Source: Poecilobothrus nobilitatus (Eukaryota > Arthropoda > Insecta > Diptera > Dolichopodidae). Taken from it: a DNA stretch of 64,000 nucleotides. Of the stretch, positions 1-12,960 are shown piece by piece. Made by a program: the position numbers and the translations under genes. The stretch spans positions 168,156,438-168,220,437 of the forward strand of contig OX352773.1 in assembly GCA_947095535.1 (NCBI GenBank), given 5' to 3'. How positions within the stretch are numbered: the stretch's first letter is position 1; each line of letters begins with the position of its first letter. Under the pieces are notes generated by a model, which was not told where the DNA came from, did not search any database, and worked only from the letters and a program-made list of their open reading frames with translations.

Positions 1-170
1 AAAGGAATGTTGGTAGACCTAAGAATACATGTCGTAGAACAGTAGAGCGAGAAATAACACAATTGAACAAGGTATGGTCACAAATAAAAGTTTTAGTTTT
101 ACAAAATAGAAGCAGATGGAAAGGCATTGTGGAAGCCCTATGCTCTCACAGGGATTATAAAAGGAGAAAA
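1..170 (+). mobile_element. LINE ORF2 C-terminal remnant
   Basis: From base 3 one frame reads RNVGRPKNTCRRTVEREI, then TQLNKVWSQIKVLVL, then NRSRWKGIVEALCSHRD. This is the basic, Trp-containing tail seen at the C-terminus of many insect non-LTR retrotransposon polyproteins (GRPK..WRR..E.E....W...K.LAQDR.RW...V.ALCS.R). The frame stays open to the TAA ending at 257, but the recognisable part stops near 170; the remainder is A/T-run translation. The reverse-transcriptase core would lie to the left of the window. The clade cannot be settled from this tail. A 5'-truncated, inactive insertion is likely. Confidence 0.7.
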
Positions 171-1856
171 CAAAATTTTTTTTTAAAAATATATCTATAT
201 ACTGTTTTACGAAGACACGATCACAACCAAAGTCAAGCTTTTTGTTATAACTTCTAGAGTTTAGAAATTAATTTATTAACACAGTTATAGTTACTTCAAT
301 TAACTATTCGATTTTCAATATCATACTTATGTGATTAAAATGAACTATTTACTTAAATGTATATTTAAATTACATTGATCTTTAAATAAAATTTTACTTA
401 TAATTTTTAATATAAATATTTTAGTTATTAGGTCAAAATTAATTTTTTTTTATTCCAAATTTTTGATTATCTTATTTCTTGTTTTATTTATGTGTTGTTT
501 TTTTTTTTGAAGTTTCAAGTGGTTTCTTTTTTTTTTTTTTTTTTGCTTAATGTCTTCTATGTTCATTTAGAATTTTATGAAGAAGTTTATGAAGTGAGAA
601 CGAATGGTGACCCCAAAAAATAAAATCAAAAAAAAGTTCCAAAATATAGATGAAAAGTTTATTGGACCAATAATAATTTACTTTGTTATTAAATATTTTT
701 TTTTCCATTTTACAAATAAAAAAAAAAAAAATGACTTAAAAGTCTTATGTAATTTTGGAGATTTTTTGTTATTAATTACAAATAAATCTAATTTTTATGT
801 ATTTAAAACAAGAAAAGAAAAAAATTGTTTTATGTTTGCTATTAAATTTTCTATAAAATAAAAAATGGTAATAAATTAAAAAAAAAAAAAAATACTTTTT
901 TTTTTTTTAATTTTTAATTTTTCAGTTAATTAAGGTCGAACATTATAGTAAACAAAAAAAAAAAAAAAAATTTAAATAAATTTTATTACTGATATAAGTA
1001 AGACATAAATTTTCTATTAATTTATATATCATGACATATTTATAGCATAATACACACATTTTGGTAAAAGTTTTTGTATTTTAAGTTTTTATGCTTTAAA
1101 TTTTTTAAAATTTTAGAATTTTTGTTTTTTTTTTTTTTTTTAGTAAGTAATAAGTGATTTATTGGAACATAAAAGATTAAAAAAAAAAAAAAAATTTTCT
1201 TGTTGTAATATGCTTTATTTGTTAAGAATTTTCTAATTTTTATGACTTTTGACTTTTTTTTTTGTTGAAGTAAATATAAAAATTTAGTTAATACTTACTT
1301 ATAAGTCGTCGAAAACTTTTTAAAGTTTGCTTATATTCATCAATTATTTGTATAAATTCAAATTTGGTAAAACTAAAAAGTTTCAAAATGAGTTTTAAAA
1401 TGGAGAAGATTTTTTTCTTAATAAGTAACTAATGAACGAAGGATGTATCAAATCTAGATCGTTGATCATGACATACATACGTGTACGTACATATATAAGT
1501 GTGTAGATTTTTTTTTGTTCCTTGCCATTCCTATAAAGAGCATATGGCATCCAGTAAGTCATTTATTATTCATATTTAACTAAGCTTCAGTTTCTAGAAT
1601 CATTATTTTCACTAAGCCATCAATTACTTGTCTGTAGCTATTGCACAAGACTATATAAGACGTTTCTTTTATTTCAATGCCATCTATTATCTTATACAAG
1701 AATTATGTTTTATTATTATTTTATTATATAGTTAACTATTACAATATGATATTAATTATAATTTATAGGACATATATACTTATTTTTAATTTTAATTTAA
1801 TTATATTATACTAATTATATATTATAAGAAAAATCTATATTATTTTTTATTAATCA
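171..1856. other. AT-rich gene-free stretch
   Basis: I see no gene here. The sequence is dominated by A and T homopolymers (for example T runs near 530-544 and 1122-1141, and A runs near 718-731, 953-969 and 1180-1194). The open frame at 604-861 is a Lys/Phe/Asn-rich product of these runs with no recognisable domain and is left out. Confidence 0.6.
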
Positions 1857-1935
1857 ATATGACCCAGTCGGAGTTTGAACCCGAAACCTTTCGCATGAAA
1901 GGCCAGTGTCTTAACCACTACCCCATTGGTTGTAT
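1857..1935 (-). repeat. tRNA-derived SINE head (SINE2 type)
   Basis: Read on the - strand this is a tRNA-like block: an A-box-like GGGGTAGTGGTTAAGACAC is followed about 35 bases later by a B-box-like GGGTTCAAACTCC. The middle can form a stem CCTTTC/GAAAGG, but with a loop too short for an anticodon arm, and no clean acceptor stem is present. It is therefore a SINE head or tRNA fossil, not a working tRNA gene. It abuts a family B repeat on the right. Confidence 0.55.
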
Positions 1936-1956
1936 TCATTTGAAAACAACGCAGTA

Positions 1957-2480
1957 AGTATGTAAAATAATAGGTTTTTAAAGGCACACATTTTTCAAAA
2001 GGCAGCAAATTCAAAACTGTGCGTGACTTGTACAAAAATTTTTAATTTTTCTTAGAATTTATATGTTAGAAAAAATTGTGATAAATCTAGGGGCAGTTTC
2101 TTTAATTTTAAGGAAACCTTATATAATGATAAATTTTACTTTGAATAAATTTGTACATGTTTCTACAAATAGCAATTTTTCAATTTTTGAGCACTCACAA
2201 CTTTTAAACACTATTAAACAGAGGGAGATACAAAACAAAATTCTGAGGTAACACAGGTTAATTCTGAAAGATTTTTCATCTCTGGTTCAAAAGCATGCCG
2301 TTGATAAGAAGAAAGCAAAAATAATAGTTATACATATTTAGAAAGCATGAGATATACACATTTGAAAATAGGACTTTTTTTACTCTTTGAGGGGCTTCAG
2401 AAAGAAACTGAAATTTAGTAGTTTTGTATTTGTTTAATAGAACATATATATTATACCTTTATCTAAACATAAAATAAATT
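1957..2480 (+). repeat. Interspersed repeat family B, degenerate copy 1
   Basis: It shares ordered landmarks with the well-preserved copy at 50752-52066: AGGTTTTTAAAGGCACACAT near the start, a GTGACTTGTACAAAAATTT segment, AAATAGCAATTTTTCAATTT, then GAAAATAGGACTTTTTT and GAGGGGCT near the end. The order and strand match, but many substitutions are present and the GAC-rich tract is missing. No coding content is seen. The open frame at 2063-2251 is repeat sequence. Confidence 0.6.
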
Positions 2481-5400
2481 TTGGAAGCGTGTATTTGCAG
2501 TTATTGAACTCTGCCCAAAATTTTTTGGAAAATTAAACTTCCAACATAAACAAAATAAACTAAGTTTCATTTTATCGTTTTATGTCGTTAAGCTGTTTGA
2601 ATATCTCACAAACAGACATTTGTGAATGTACATAAGTACTTACGTATAGACACATCACATCTACATAAAACATTTCCTTACAATATGTCAAAATATGATT
2701 AACGATATATATCTAAAGAATGATATTATATTTAGTGTAGTTCTTGTTTTAACCTTCGAGGGTATTTAGCATCCTTTCTTTTCCGGACACTGAGAACCAT
2801 TCTCTCATTTAATTTATGAAATTAAATTTCTGGTGAAATTCGGACTTTTCCAGAAACATTGGTTTTCTGTTTCCTTATAAAGTAATTAACGATGATTGCC
2901 ATAGCAATCTGACGCTGTTTTTAGCCATACCAATTATTGGGGCGAACGCTTCTTTATTTAATTTTGTAGTCTACATTTTCTAGCTTTAGGGAAGCAAGGC
3001 ACCACCTCAGCGGCTGTTACTTCGAGTATTTGATCTGCAAAAAGAAGTCAACATTTCAACCCTCTATAATCTTACTTAATAATACTTAAATTATACCCTC
3101 TATAATCGTTACTTAATAATTTAAATTTAAGAGCTGTGTTTTTTCACTATATCAACAGATTCAATAGTTTATTTGGGTCAAAGAAAAGATTTATGTAAAA
3201 TTTTATATTTTCTTAAAAAAAAAAAAAAAAATAATTATTATATGTTAGTTGTTTTTAATTTCATACAATCAGTTAATTAATATATGCTTAGAATTCATAA
3301 TCATTAAAATAAGTGAATATGTAATAGTAATGTTTTTATTTTTATCTTCAATTTTAATTTTATATTTCTTTCAATTTACATAATTACTTTTTTGGAAACA
3401 AAGAATTCATTTAATTCTCATAAAGAACTTAAGATATTGTTTTAATTTATTTCATTTTCATAATGATTCGAATTTTTATCGTACTGATATGACTATAAAA
3501 ATTAGTCCACGACAAATTTAAAAACAAAAATCTTCTACAAAATCAAATTTATACACACAAGTTTATATATAGAGTCTTAAGTAAGATTTAAAAGTATAAG
3601 TTAATTGTCTGAACTCAATCAAAATATCTTAAAACTACCCTTGAATCAATGATTTTTTTTCCTTTTTTAAAGAAAAAAAAAATCTATAAATTTATTTTGT
3701 GTGTGGTTTACTTTAACCATTTTAGATCATAACTCAATTTGTTAAGTGGTGTCAACCTATTTTTTTTTTTTTTTTTTTTCATTCAAATATTCTTTTTTTA
3801 ATCCCTATGTGACAATTAAGTCAAATTTTATGATATGTAAATATAAATTTTGTAGTTTCAGTGTGTAAAAATTTAAAATATTTCTTTTTTATACAAACGG
3901 ATACTCAAATATTGAAAATGTATAATGAAATAATTATTAAGACAATAAATTTAAATAATAATATAATATATAATTACTGTCATGATAATTGTAAAAAAAA
4001 ATTTTTTTTTTTTTAAATAAAAAATTAGGACAGTGTCTCAAAGGGAGTTATAAATATTAAAATTAGATTTTAAAAAATTTTTTATAATTCTAATAGTAAT
4101 TTTTATGGGTGGAAAGAATTTTTATTATATTTTGAGATTGTTTTTTTTTTTATTTTGTTTTAATAGTACAGTAGAATCTCGATTATTTTTTCATCCATGT
4201 TTTTTAAATCATATTTGAAATTATTTCTAAGTCATTAATTTCATGTATAGTTGATTTTAATTTAGTTTAAGTCGACTGTTGCGAATTCTGTACGCCATTC
4301 TGAAAAAAAGTTCATATATTGATAAATGAAATTTGTGGGAACATTAAAATGAAATGTTATGTGCCAATAAATTTATTGTAATATAAGTTATTCTTAAAAA
4401 TATTCAAATACATAACAAAAATGCTTCAGTATAGCATTGATAGCTTATTGGTTAAACACAAAGAAACGCCGGTTCATATTTTGCATAAGTCAGCAGTATG
4501 CTTGATAACGTCTCCTACGCTTAAATGTGTATACTATACGAATCTTTTTACTACGTTTAAATAAGTACTACAGAATAGCGGCTAGAGATTACCTATTATT
4601 TATGTCAAATCTTCATCAATGAAAAGAACATACTTAGGTACTCAAGAAAGAAAGTCAATGTTAATGATTTTCAATAATATGAGACTAGATGATATAATTG
4701 AAAAATGAAGAATAACCACTAAAAATTAAATATAAATATTAATTATTATAATATTGTATTTAAAAACTAGGTTTGACTGTATTTTTTTTTTTTTTTTATA
4801 TTACGATTATAATTTTGGGATCTCTAAACAAATGTTTGAATTTAATTGTTTGTAGTGATAAGTAATTAGCGTTTTTAGATTTAAATACTTCTACAAAAAT
4901 TTCTCAGTTTATTAAATGTTTAATTATTTGTTAAATAAAGATTTAAAAAACAAAAAAAAAACAATGATCTTGGGGGAAAGTTAAAAAGTAGGTTATTATA
5001 ATCCAGATGAGGTTAAAAGTTATATTTTGTATATCATCTAAAAGATTAAACACTTTAATAGTATTAATAATTCATTTTTGATTATGTTTTTTTTAACAAA
5101 TGTATAAGTAAGTAAGTATACCAAATTTCTTACTACTTATGATGAAAATTTTAAAAAAAAAATACATTTTTTTTTTGGATTAAGTATTTATATTTTAAAT
5201 ATTTTACAAGTTTTTAGAAAATATAAAAATTAAACCTATACCCGTTTTGAGCTAATTTTCATAATTCCGAAAAATAAAAATAATTTTATAATACCTACTA
5301 ATATAATTTTGATTACATTATGGTAATTTTTTGTTCTGAAATAAAATTCTGGAATTATTTTCAAAATCCAAAACTTTTAAATTCTCAGTATTCATCATTG

Positions 5401-7776
5401 CGATTTCAAAATTCTGACCTAAATCTTAACTTTTAACATATGACATTTCAAAATCTCCCTATAGGCAAAATCTTGACATTCAAAATTTTACTTTTCTAAA
5501 AAATTCCGACAATTTGGAATATTTTGAAAATGGAAAGACATAGAAAAAAATGATTAAGTTCAGAATACAAGAGCTTAAAAAATTTTTTATAAATAAATAA
5601 GATATAAAAAGTACCCCACATATAGGGTGTTTTAAAAGAAAATTGAGTTTAAAACAATTGTCATTTCTGAACATATGAAGATCAGTGCTACAAAAAAATT
5701 AAAACACGAAATATATTTGGTAATACATTTACAAAATGTAATAAGTACATTTTGTGTAGACAAAATACTTTTTTTTTATAAAGCAAACCGTTAAAAGTTT
5801 ATTAAGATTTTTATGTAAAATCCATTTTCCTTAAAATCAATTAATTTTCTTTTAAAAAACATGTTTGTAAGCATATGCTACATAGTTCTAAGTTACAATA
5901 GATGTAAACATATGATTGTAAGCTCTTTAATATATAAATTGGCAAATGCAAAATTAGTAAAATTAAGACAAATAAATAAATAAATAATAAAAAAATTTAT
6001 GTAAAATCATTAGAATTTTTAATTTAAAATCTTAAATCTCTAATCTCGAAAACGATGCAGATAAGTGCCCCTTCCAAACAATTGTTTGTTAGTTTTTTTT
6101 TACTACCTCTACCTGGCTTAAACAGATAGGACTGGACGAACTACCTGTTTTGTATCAGAGACACTCTGTATGTTAATAAATACTTTAGTGGCTTATTTTT
6201 GTATAAATGTATGCATTCTGTAAAAATGTATATACTTATATAAAAAAGAATAATTAATTTGAAATTTGATACTTTGTTTTATTCTATCTTATACGGTCCC
6301 GATTTTATAGAATTGAAACTAAACTATCTTACATACTTATTCTAAAATTATAAAAATTTTAAAAACTTCATATCTCCCAAATGGTGACAAATAGACCTTA
6401 GCTTCGCATAGAATTTTTTATTTGTTTTAACTTTTTGAATCACCTCACGCTCTATGCGTTAGTTTTAAAACAAACAAGAAAGGAAGAAAAATTTATTGGA
6501 AACAAACAAAAAACAGAAGAAAAAAAACTGGATTTTAAATGTCGGGTTTTTGAATTGGCGATATTTTTTAACTGGTGGGATTTTGAATATTGGGATTTTG
6601 AAAATCAGAAATTCGCTACAAACCCAAAATTCTATTATATTGTATATTAAAAATATTGACTGTATGATTAATAAGGAGGAGGAAGGAAGTACGAGGGAGG
6701 AGTATATTTTATATATTAAATATTAAAATAATGTATTAAAATATATTAAAAATATGTTATAAAATATACAAAAACATAAATAAATTCTTATTTTAAATAT
6801 ATAATTATTATATTCATAAATACTATCTACATATAGTAATAAAAACCACACTTTACTCAATAAGTCAAAATATAATGAAATAAGTATAGGAACATTTGCT
6901 TCATTCCAAATTTCATCTGTCCAATCATACATACTTACGTTTTTTTTTTATTTAGAATTTCAAATGAAAGATCGATAGTAAGTATATAAAATATTTTACC
7001 AGATTTTTAACTTATGTGTGATTTTATGTACTTAGTCTTGATAATGTTGATTAGATTTTATTTAGTAGTTATACGTATAATTTGTATGTGATCTGTTCAA
7101 TAAAAATTTTGTAATTTTTCGTAATTTCATTATTTTAATTTCTTATACTATACTTATATAGGCACATATAAATTAAAGAACTTAGGTGGGTTAATTTTTA
7201 GTAATTTTTAGATTTAAAAATGTATGCAGTATTTATGCAATTAAAATATTATCAGAAATTTGTTTTTGAGTTTTGAGTTAATTATCATGTTTTCAATTTT
7301 ATTTTCTTTTATTCAGAATCGTCTACAAAAAATATTACATTTGAGATTTTTGAAAATTCAGTAGATTTTTTTATTTCTATTTTTAATGATCATTGTTTAA
7401 AATTTGTTTTTTAATTAATATCCCGAGGGAGTACATTGTGTTCATATTGTCTTTTTTTTTTTTTTTTTCAAAATTAAACAATACCATTAAATATTCATTA
7501 TTATTTTGAACCACTATAAAACCATTATAAAATCACTAAAATTTTATATACATATATATATATATATATATATAATGAAATTTAAATTCAATTTTCTTAA
7601 GTTTATTTTATCTTAAGAAAAAAAATTCCGTAAAAATTCCAAAAGAACTTGAAACTAAAAGTTTAAAACCACTTCTTAAACACACATATACAAACTATAT
7701 TCTTCCTGGATGATTCACCATAATTATTAAAGAATTTGAAGAGTGGGTAAACAAGTGTGGTAAATTGAAATTACTT
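2481..7776. other. Gene-free AT-rich stretch with minor repeats
   Basis: No gene recognised. Small items: a less AT-rich segment at about 2755-3055; a direct duplication of about 45 bases (CCCTCTATAATC...TTACTTAATAAT) at 3060-3126; a CAGTAGAATCTCGATTA motif at about 4171, like a pogo/Tigger terminus without a visible partner; repeated CAAAATTCTGA-like words at 5340-5560; a TATAGGGTGTTTTAAAAG repeat-end motif near 5622; and a TA dinucleotide run at about 7550-7574. The open frames at 5480-5674, 6435-6726 and 6723-6932 show no domain and sit in A/T runs. Confidence 0.55.
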
Positions 7777-8262
7777 AAAACAAGGTAGAATGTAAACCAA
7801 CTGTTTTTAAAAAGCGCACGTTACCAAAAGACAATACAAACTGTTTAAAATTGTGACTTGCACAAAAATTTAAAAATTTCATATAAAAAAAAATGTGAAA
7901 ATAGGACTTTTTTGGAATTTTGTGGGGCTGTAAGCTCGGAACCCTATATAACTAAGAAAAACCGTTAACACACGTAAATATATATTACTGGAGTTTTAAT
8001 TTTTATGTATTGCCGAAGTAAAATGTGTAAAGGTGTCTAACTTACAGGTGCTTAAAAATAGCAAATTTTCAATTTTTGAACCCTAATAGCTCATAAACAG
8101 GGGGTGGTCCAAAAAAATTTTTTTATGAGACCTACCCATGGTTAAAATTTTTTTTTCTCTATCTTTAACGTTAGAAGTTTTGTAAACAGATGGACGGACA
8201 GACGGACAGAGTGAAACTAATAAGCACATTTTTTCAAAATTTTTTTTAGAAATGTGATAAAA
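7777..8262 (+). repeat. Interspersed repeat family B, short copy 2
   Basis: It begins AAAACAAGGTAGAATGTAAA with GCGCACGTTACCAAAAG just inside. It ends with a (GGAC)-type tract (ACAGATGGACGGACAGACGG) followed by AGAGTGAAACTAATAAGCAC and AGAAATGTGA. These match the ends of the long copy at 50752-52066, but the central 0.8 kb is absent. The terminal GCGCAC...CC and GAAATGTG words are the subterminal inverted repeat of the family. Non-coding. Confidence 0.75.
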
Positions 8263-10634
8263 AATAAAAGAATTAATGTTTTTTTTTTCTTCTTTTTGTT
8301 TAAGAACTGAACAATGTTATCTGGAAATACTTTTTATTAGTAACAATTATGTTAATGTTTAGAAAACATATTACATTACAGATTCTCTTTTTATAAAATG
8401 ATTCAGGAAATATGTATTTTTTTTTTTTTTTTTTATAAAATTATACAATAGTTAAGTTTTAATGAATCATAAAACGGGTTGTAATTTTGTGGTCACAAGT
8501 AATTAAAAATCTGTAATTTTCATTTTAAGAGAATGTAAATAATTTAAAATTTAAATGATCCGTAAAAAGTAACTATTAGAGTAAAAAGAAAAGGTAGAAA
8601 AATTATGTTGATTAAGTATACTTATAGTAGATTGAGTATAAATTTATATATATATATCTATTAAGTATATGATTTTAATTAGTATTTAGTTTTAATATAC
8701 TTTTATTTCGATATACGAAATTCTCCAAAAAGAAACAGGAAATTGTAGATTAAAGGAGTAATTAATAAAGTTGAAAATGTTTCTTTTTAATAAAATAATT
8801 GTTTCGTTTTTTTTCTAGAATCATCAGGTTTTTGTGAATGCAATTCAAAATGAATAAGTAGTTATTATTTACTTTTTTAAATTTAACATCCACTTTAAAA
8901 TTTAGATACAATCATAATTGTTGAAAAATAAATTAAACTTATCAAACTAGAGTTAAGTATTCATATTTTTTATTTTTAAAAGATTTTATAAAATTACCAT
9001 ATTTTGAATTTTTTTTGTTTTTTTTTTTAAATATTTGGATTAAGACTATTGCAAAAGTTTCCAAAAATCAGCCATTATTAATTGTGTTGTTAACATTACA
9101 TTTATTTCTAATCTTTCTATTACCCTTGAGAATAAAAAATCAAATGGTGAATCAATACCAAATATATGAATCTGCTTTAAAGGAGAGAATTGTCTTAGTA
9201 AGTTAATGTCAAACTAAGAGAATACGCGGATCTTTTAAATAGGCAGGTAGAAACAAGTTGCAGTTATACACATTTAGGCCAGTTTTGGTCGGATATGATT
9301 TTCTGTATCTTGTAAATAAAATTCATTATTTTGCATTATTTTTTTTACTATATTTCAATTCAACTAGGAAGACTGGCTGTTGTACAACAATTTTTCTGAA
9401 TTAATATTATAGGTATAGTAAAACTGTAATCTTATTTTAATGACACGGGAAATTCGTATGATAACAAATATTTTTTCTAGATATTTTTATATGCTGAAGT
9501 ATAATTTTTTCAATAGTTATATACGTTGAGTTTTAGACTAAAAGTCTGAAATCAATTTTTATGGTTACCCCATTAAACTTTGGTATTATGTTTCTGATTA
9601 ATTTTTGATGACAATATGTTATTTGTACTATTCTTGTATAGTTAGGCTTCGTTCACGCACAAAGCGGGTGAGTGATTTTTTTGCGAGCAAATGGCCATAT
9701 AATTTTGCGATTTTTCTGCGGCTAGAATAGCTTTTTAAATTTATTTAATAAAAGAAATTGATTATTTTTCAGTTTCACGCTAGCTTTTAAATAAAGTACT
9801 TATTCTTTAAAATGCCAATTCTCCGTAAAATTTTATTTTGTGAAGCAAATTCTTATTTACTAAAAAATTTAATTTTTGAAAATAATCGAAGATATGGAGG
9901 GTTACCCTATTAATATGGAACGAGCTAATATTGGGGAGTGGCATCATCTCTATAGAAAAATATCCGTCTTGCCGTCTTATTGCTCTTCGGTGGCCATTTG
10001 TCTAAAAACCAATACATATGTATGAAATATTTAAAAAAAAATTGCTCGTAACAAAATCGGCCGCATTGACAAATTTGCTCCACAACTATTTGAGGAACCT
10101 GCTTCAAAGCTTCATAAATCTTAATTTTGGTGCGATAATATAACATCTATTTTTATAATATTTAAAAATATTTTTGTAGATAAAGAAAAAAGCAATACAT
10201 TCAAGAAGTTATAATTATATATTTAATATTTATTTTTCAAATTCTTTTTTAATGAAGGCAATAAAAAAGAAAAAAAATTATTTAATTAAGGTGTTAAAAT
10301 TAATTTTGTTTTTTTTTTTTTTTAATGAAAAGTAAATTATTTATTTTAAAATGATTTCATTATAATACAAATAAATGTCAAGTAAAAATAATAAAATAAA
10401 ATTAGATTAGGTTAGAAGATATAATTTGCTTTATTTAGAATGGAATTTAATAAGTACTATTATAAGTTTAAATTCTTTTGTTATTTGAATTAACTATAGC
10501 TAAGAATACGTATATATAATATATTTATTTTCAGTTTATAAAATATTTACATTAGTCATATATTAAAAAAATTTTCTTTTAAAACTTTTTAAATTTATTT
10601 AAGATTTTAATTCATAGCACATTTCATATAATTT
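8263..10634. other. Gene-free AT-rich stretch
   Basis: No gene supported. A short segment at 9640-10145 is less AT-rich. It begins GGCTTCGTTCACGCACAAAG, and on the - strand at 9925-10146 it has a 73-codon frame containing EALKQVPQIVVEQICQCG. I do not recognise it. It could be a fossil of a mobile element. Confidence 0.5.
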
Positions 10635-11445
10635 TAGCACATTTCGAAAAAAAAAATTGTGCCTATTATAGTTTTACTCTGTCCGTTTGTTTTCAAAACT
10701 ACTACACCGTTAAAGATAGGGGAAAAAAATTTTAACCATGGGTAGGACTCATAAAAAAATTAATTTTATGGAACAACTTTTTCATATAGCGCCATCCATC
10801 AGGAAACTACAGCCCCTCAAATTTTGAACCTATTTTTAAATGCGTATATTTCATGTTCCGTTTAACATTTTTTCAATATGAAAACGCCATTCGACAGGAA
10901 TTACCTTTTTTTACTTTTGTAAATCAATATCAAAATTATATATTTTTATTAAATTTAGTATTTAAATTTACCGTTATGTGAAAACCAAATTTTGTTTGAT
11001 TTTTCTACCTTCACAACTCCAGCACGCTTTTAGATAGGGGCTTGAAGCTTAAAGGTAAGAAAGAACTTTTAAAATTAGAATAAATTTCCTCAGAACATTT
11101 TTTTGGATCACTCCCTGTTTATTAGCTGTTAGAGCTCAAAAATAAAAAAATTTGCCATTTTTAAACACCTGTAACTTAGGCAGCTGTATACATTTTTCTT
11201 CGGCAAGGTATAAAAATTAAAGCTCCAGAAATATAGTTTTACGTGCGTTAACGGTTTTTCTTAGTTATATAGGACTCCGGAATTATAGCCCCTCAAAATT
11301 GCAAAAATTCACAGTTTTTCTTATTACTTACCTATATGAAATTTTCAAATTTTGGTGCAGAGTTACAATTCTAAACAGTTTGTATTATCTTTTGGAAATG
11401 TGCGCTTTTAAAAACCTTTGGTTTACATTCTACCTTGTTATGTAT
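10635..11445 (-). repeat. Interspersed repeat family B, copy 3
   Basis: On the - strand it starts ACAAGGTAGAATGTAAACCA with AGCGCACATTTCCAAAAG. It then passes AAAATTTGAAAATTTCATAT, the TCACATAACGGTAAATTTAAA landmark and the GAGGGGCTGTAG word, and ends near 10635 with ACAGAGTAAAACTATAATAG and CGAAATGTGC. This is the same order as the long copy at 50752-52066, with an intact subterminal inverted repeat. No open reading frame of note. Confidence 0.8.
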
Positions 11446-12395
11446 ATGTAATTTTTAATATGTTTAATTTTTAATGTAATGAAATCATTTTCTTTTTTTT
11501 TTTCAATTAATAATCTAGTGAGTTTTTTTTATAATTATCTATGTTACATGTGAAAGGAATTTAACACCTTTATATGTATTTATTTTATTTAATACTAACA
11601 AGTGTTTATTTTGTATTATTACTTAATGGTTTATATTAAGAACATTTTTGTTTTCCTTGTTTGAATTGATAGTTAAGACGTTTCATTAAACTATTTTTAA
11701 ATAAATAATTTTTATAATATATCACAACCTTCCGTTAGTTTTGTCTCTCGCATTATAGTGCTGCCATATCGTACTTTTTCATCAGTATCGCTTTTTCCAA
11801 TGCATTCATTCCAATTTTCCGACAGTCACTTGTTCTTCTATATTCTATAATTTACTTATTTGTAAAATCGTGGTGAAGTATATTGGAGACACAAACCATA
11901 ATGGCTAAAAAAAATCAATGTTAAATTAAACTTTTTATTTATTAACATTATTTAGGTAAATAAAAAAACTATAGATTTTATTTTTTAGAGGAATTATTAA
12001 TTAAAATTTATCCGCCTATTAAAATTCGTCATTTATGAGGAATTAAGTATTATCAAAGTATTAACTAAAAGCTTATTTTACTTAAATGGCAACTGTACCA
12101 CTACTGTTATTATAGAAACATCATTTAATAACAATTCAATACAATTTTTAAAAGAATTAGTAAATACAAGGAAACTAAAATTGTTTTAGGTATAAACACT
12201 AATTATGTTTCATTTCCAAAAATAATGCTAAATTGTGCTAAATAATGCTAAATGTATTTCTGAACTAAATTTTTAAATAATTTTTTTTAAATATTTTTAA
12301 AAAAGTCTTTACATATGTATAAATGAATTTTAATTAGTTTCCACACACAAACTACAACCACCAAATTTAAAAACTAAATGAAAGTATTGTATTAG
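11446..12395. other. Gene-free AT-rich stretch
   Basis: No gene or recognisable element. A short repeated word, AATAATGCTAAAT, occurs twice near 12221-12251. Confidence 0.5.
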
Positions 12396-12457
12396 GTACG
12401 GCAGGCCCATCCATATATAATTAAGATTATAATTATATATGGATGGGCCTGCCGTAC
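12396..12457. repeat. Perfect inverted repeat (28-bp arms, 6-bp loop)
   Basis: The left arm at 12396-12423 (GTACGGCAGGCCCATCCATA then TATAATTA) is the exact reverse complement of the right arm at 12430-12457, around a 6-base loop. Outside the arms GTATT (12389-12393) also pairs with AATAC (12458-12462) across a 2-base bulge. The arms contain a GC-rich core (GGCAGGCCCATCC) unusual for this AT-rich surround. It could fold as a DNA cruciform or, if transcribed, as an RNA hairpin. It may be the collapsed end-to-end remnant of a foldback transposon. Confidence 0.9.
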
Positions 12458-12559
12458 AATACACTTAGTTTCGGAATCTATTTACATAGTTAAAAATGAT
12501 TAAGTTATTGAAATTTAATTTTACTAATTTTTTTTTTAAATTACCAAATAATTATTTAT

Positions 12560-12960
12560 TACAGCTGTGTAACAGTGTACATTTTATAAATCTTTGCACG
12601 TTGTAAATGTAATCATCACCAATTCAGGGGAACACAACAACAATTCGGGAGTTAGTTCCACATTCGCAATGTTCGTACTACAAACGCATTTCCATAAGCC
12701 GAATTATGCCATCTGGGAATTTGAACTACATAGTGGTGGGCGGCAGAAGCACTCCCTTTGGAATACTGTGAGAGGAAACATCAAACTTTTAATCTCGTTA
12801 AAACAAGAACCCACTCCTAAAAGGTATCTATAAAACAGCTAGGATAAGTGTTATGCGATGGAGACCAAGCAGAGAGAGCGTATAGGTGACATTGAGATCG
12901 TTTATTAGACGAATTGCTTTGTTTTGCACTTTATCGAGATGCAGTTTTTTTTCTGTTGCC
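12560..12960 (-). mobile_element. LINE reverse-transcriptase C-terminal fossil
   Basis: On the - strand the sequence reads LHLDKVQNKAIRLINDLNV then TYTLSLLGLHRITLILA, then after a frame change LFYRYLLGVGSCFNEI. After further changes it reads AHHYVVQIPRWHNSAYGNAF and VVRTLRMWN-stop-LP. This is the standard tail of Jockey/CR1-like ORF2 proteins (LD.VQN.A.RLI...L...L..L..RR.V..L.LFYRY...C..EL, then HP..V..P.......N.F...T.R.WN.LP). Frameshifts and stops show it is dead. The + strand frame at 12594-12833 is a shadow of it. Confidence 0.85.

Noticed and set aside
604..861. 85-codon + strand frame
   Set aside because: Lys/Phe/Asn-rich translation of A/T runs without a domain.
1857..1935. A functional tRNA gene
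   Set aside because: A and B boxes are present, but the acceptor stem does not pair and the anticodon arm loop is wrong; better explained as a SINE head.
9925..10146. 73-codon - strand frame in a less AT-rich segment
   Set aside because: Some non-low-complexity residues (EALKQVPQIVVEQICQCG), but no family recognised and no splice or gene context; not called as a gene.
12594..12833. 79-codon + strand frame
   Set aside because: It lies antisense to the LINE reverse-transcriptase tail.
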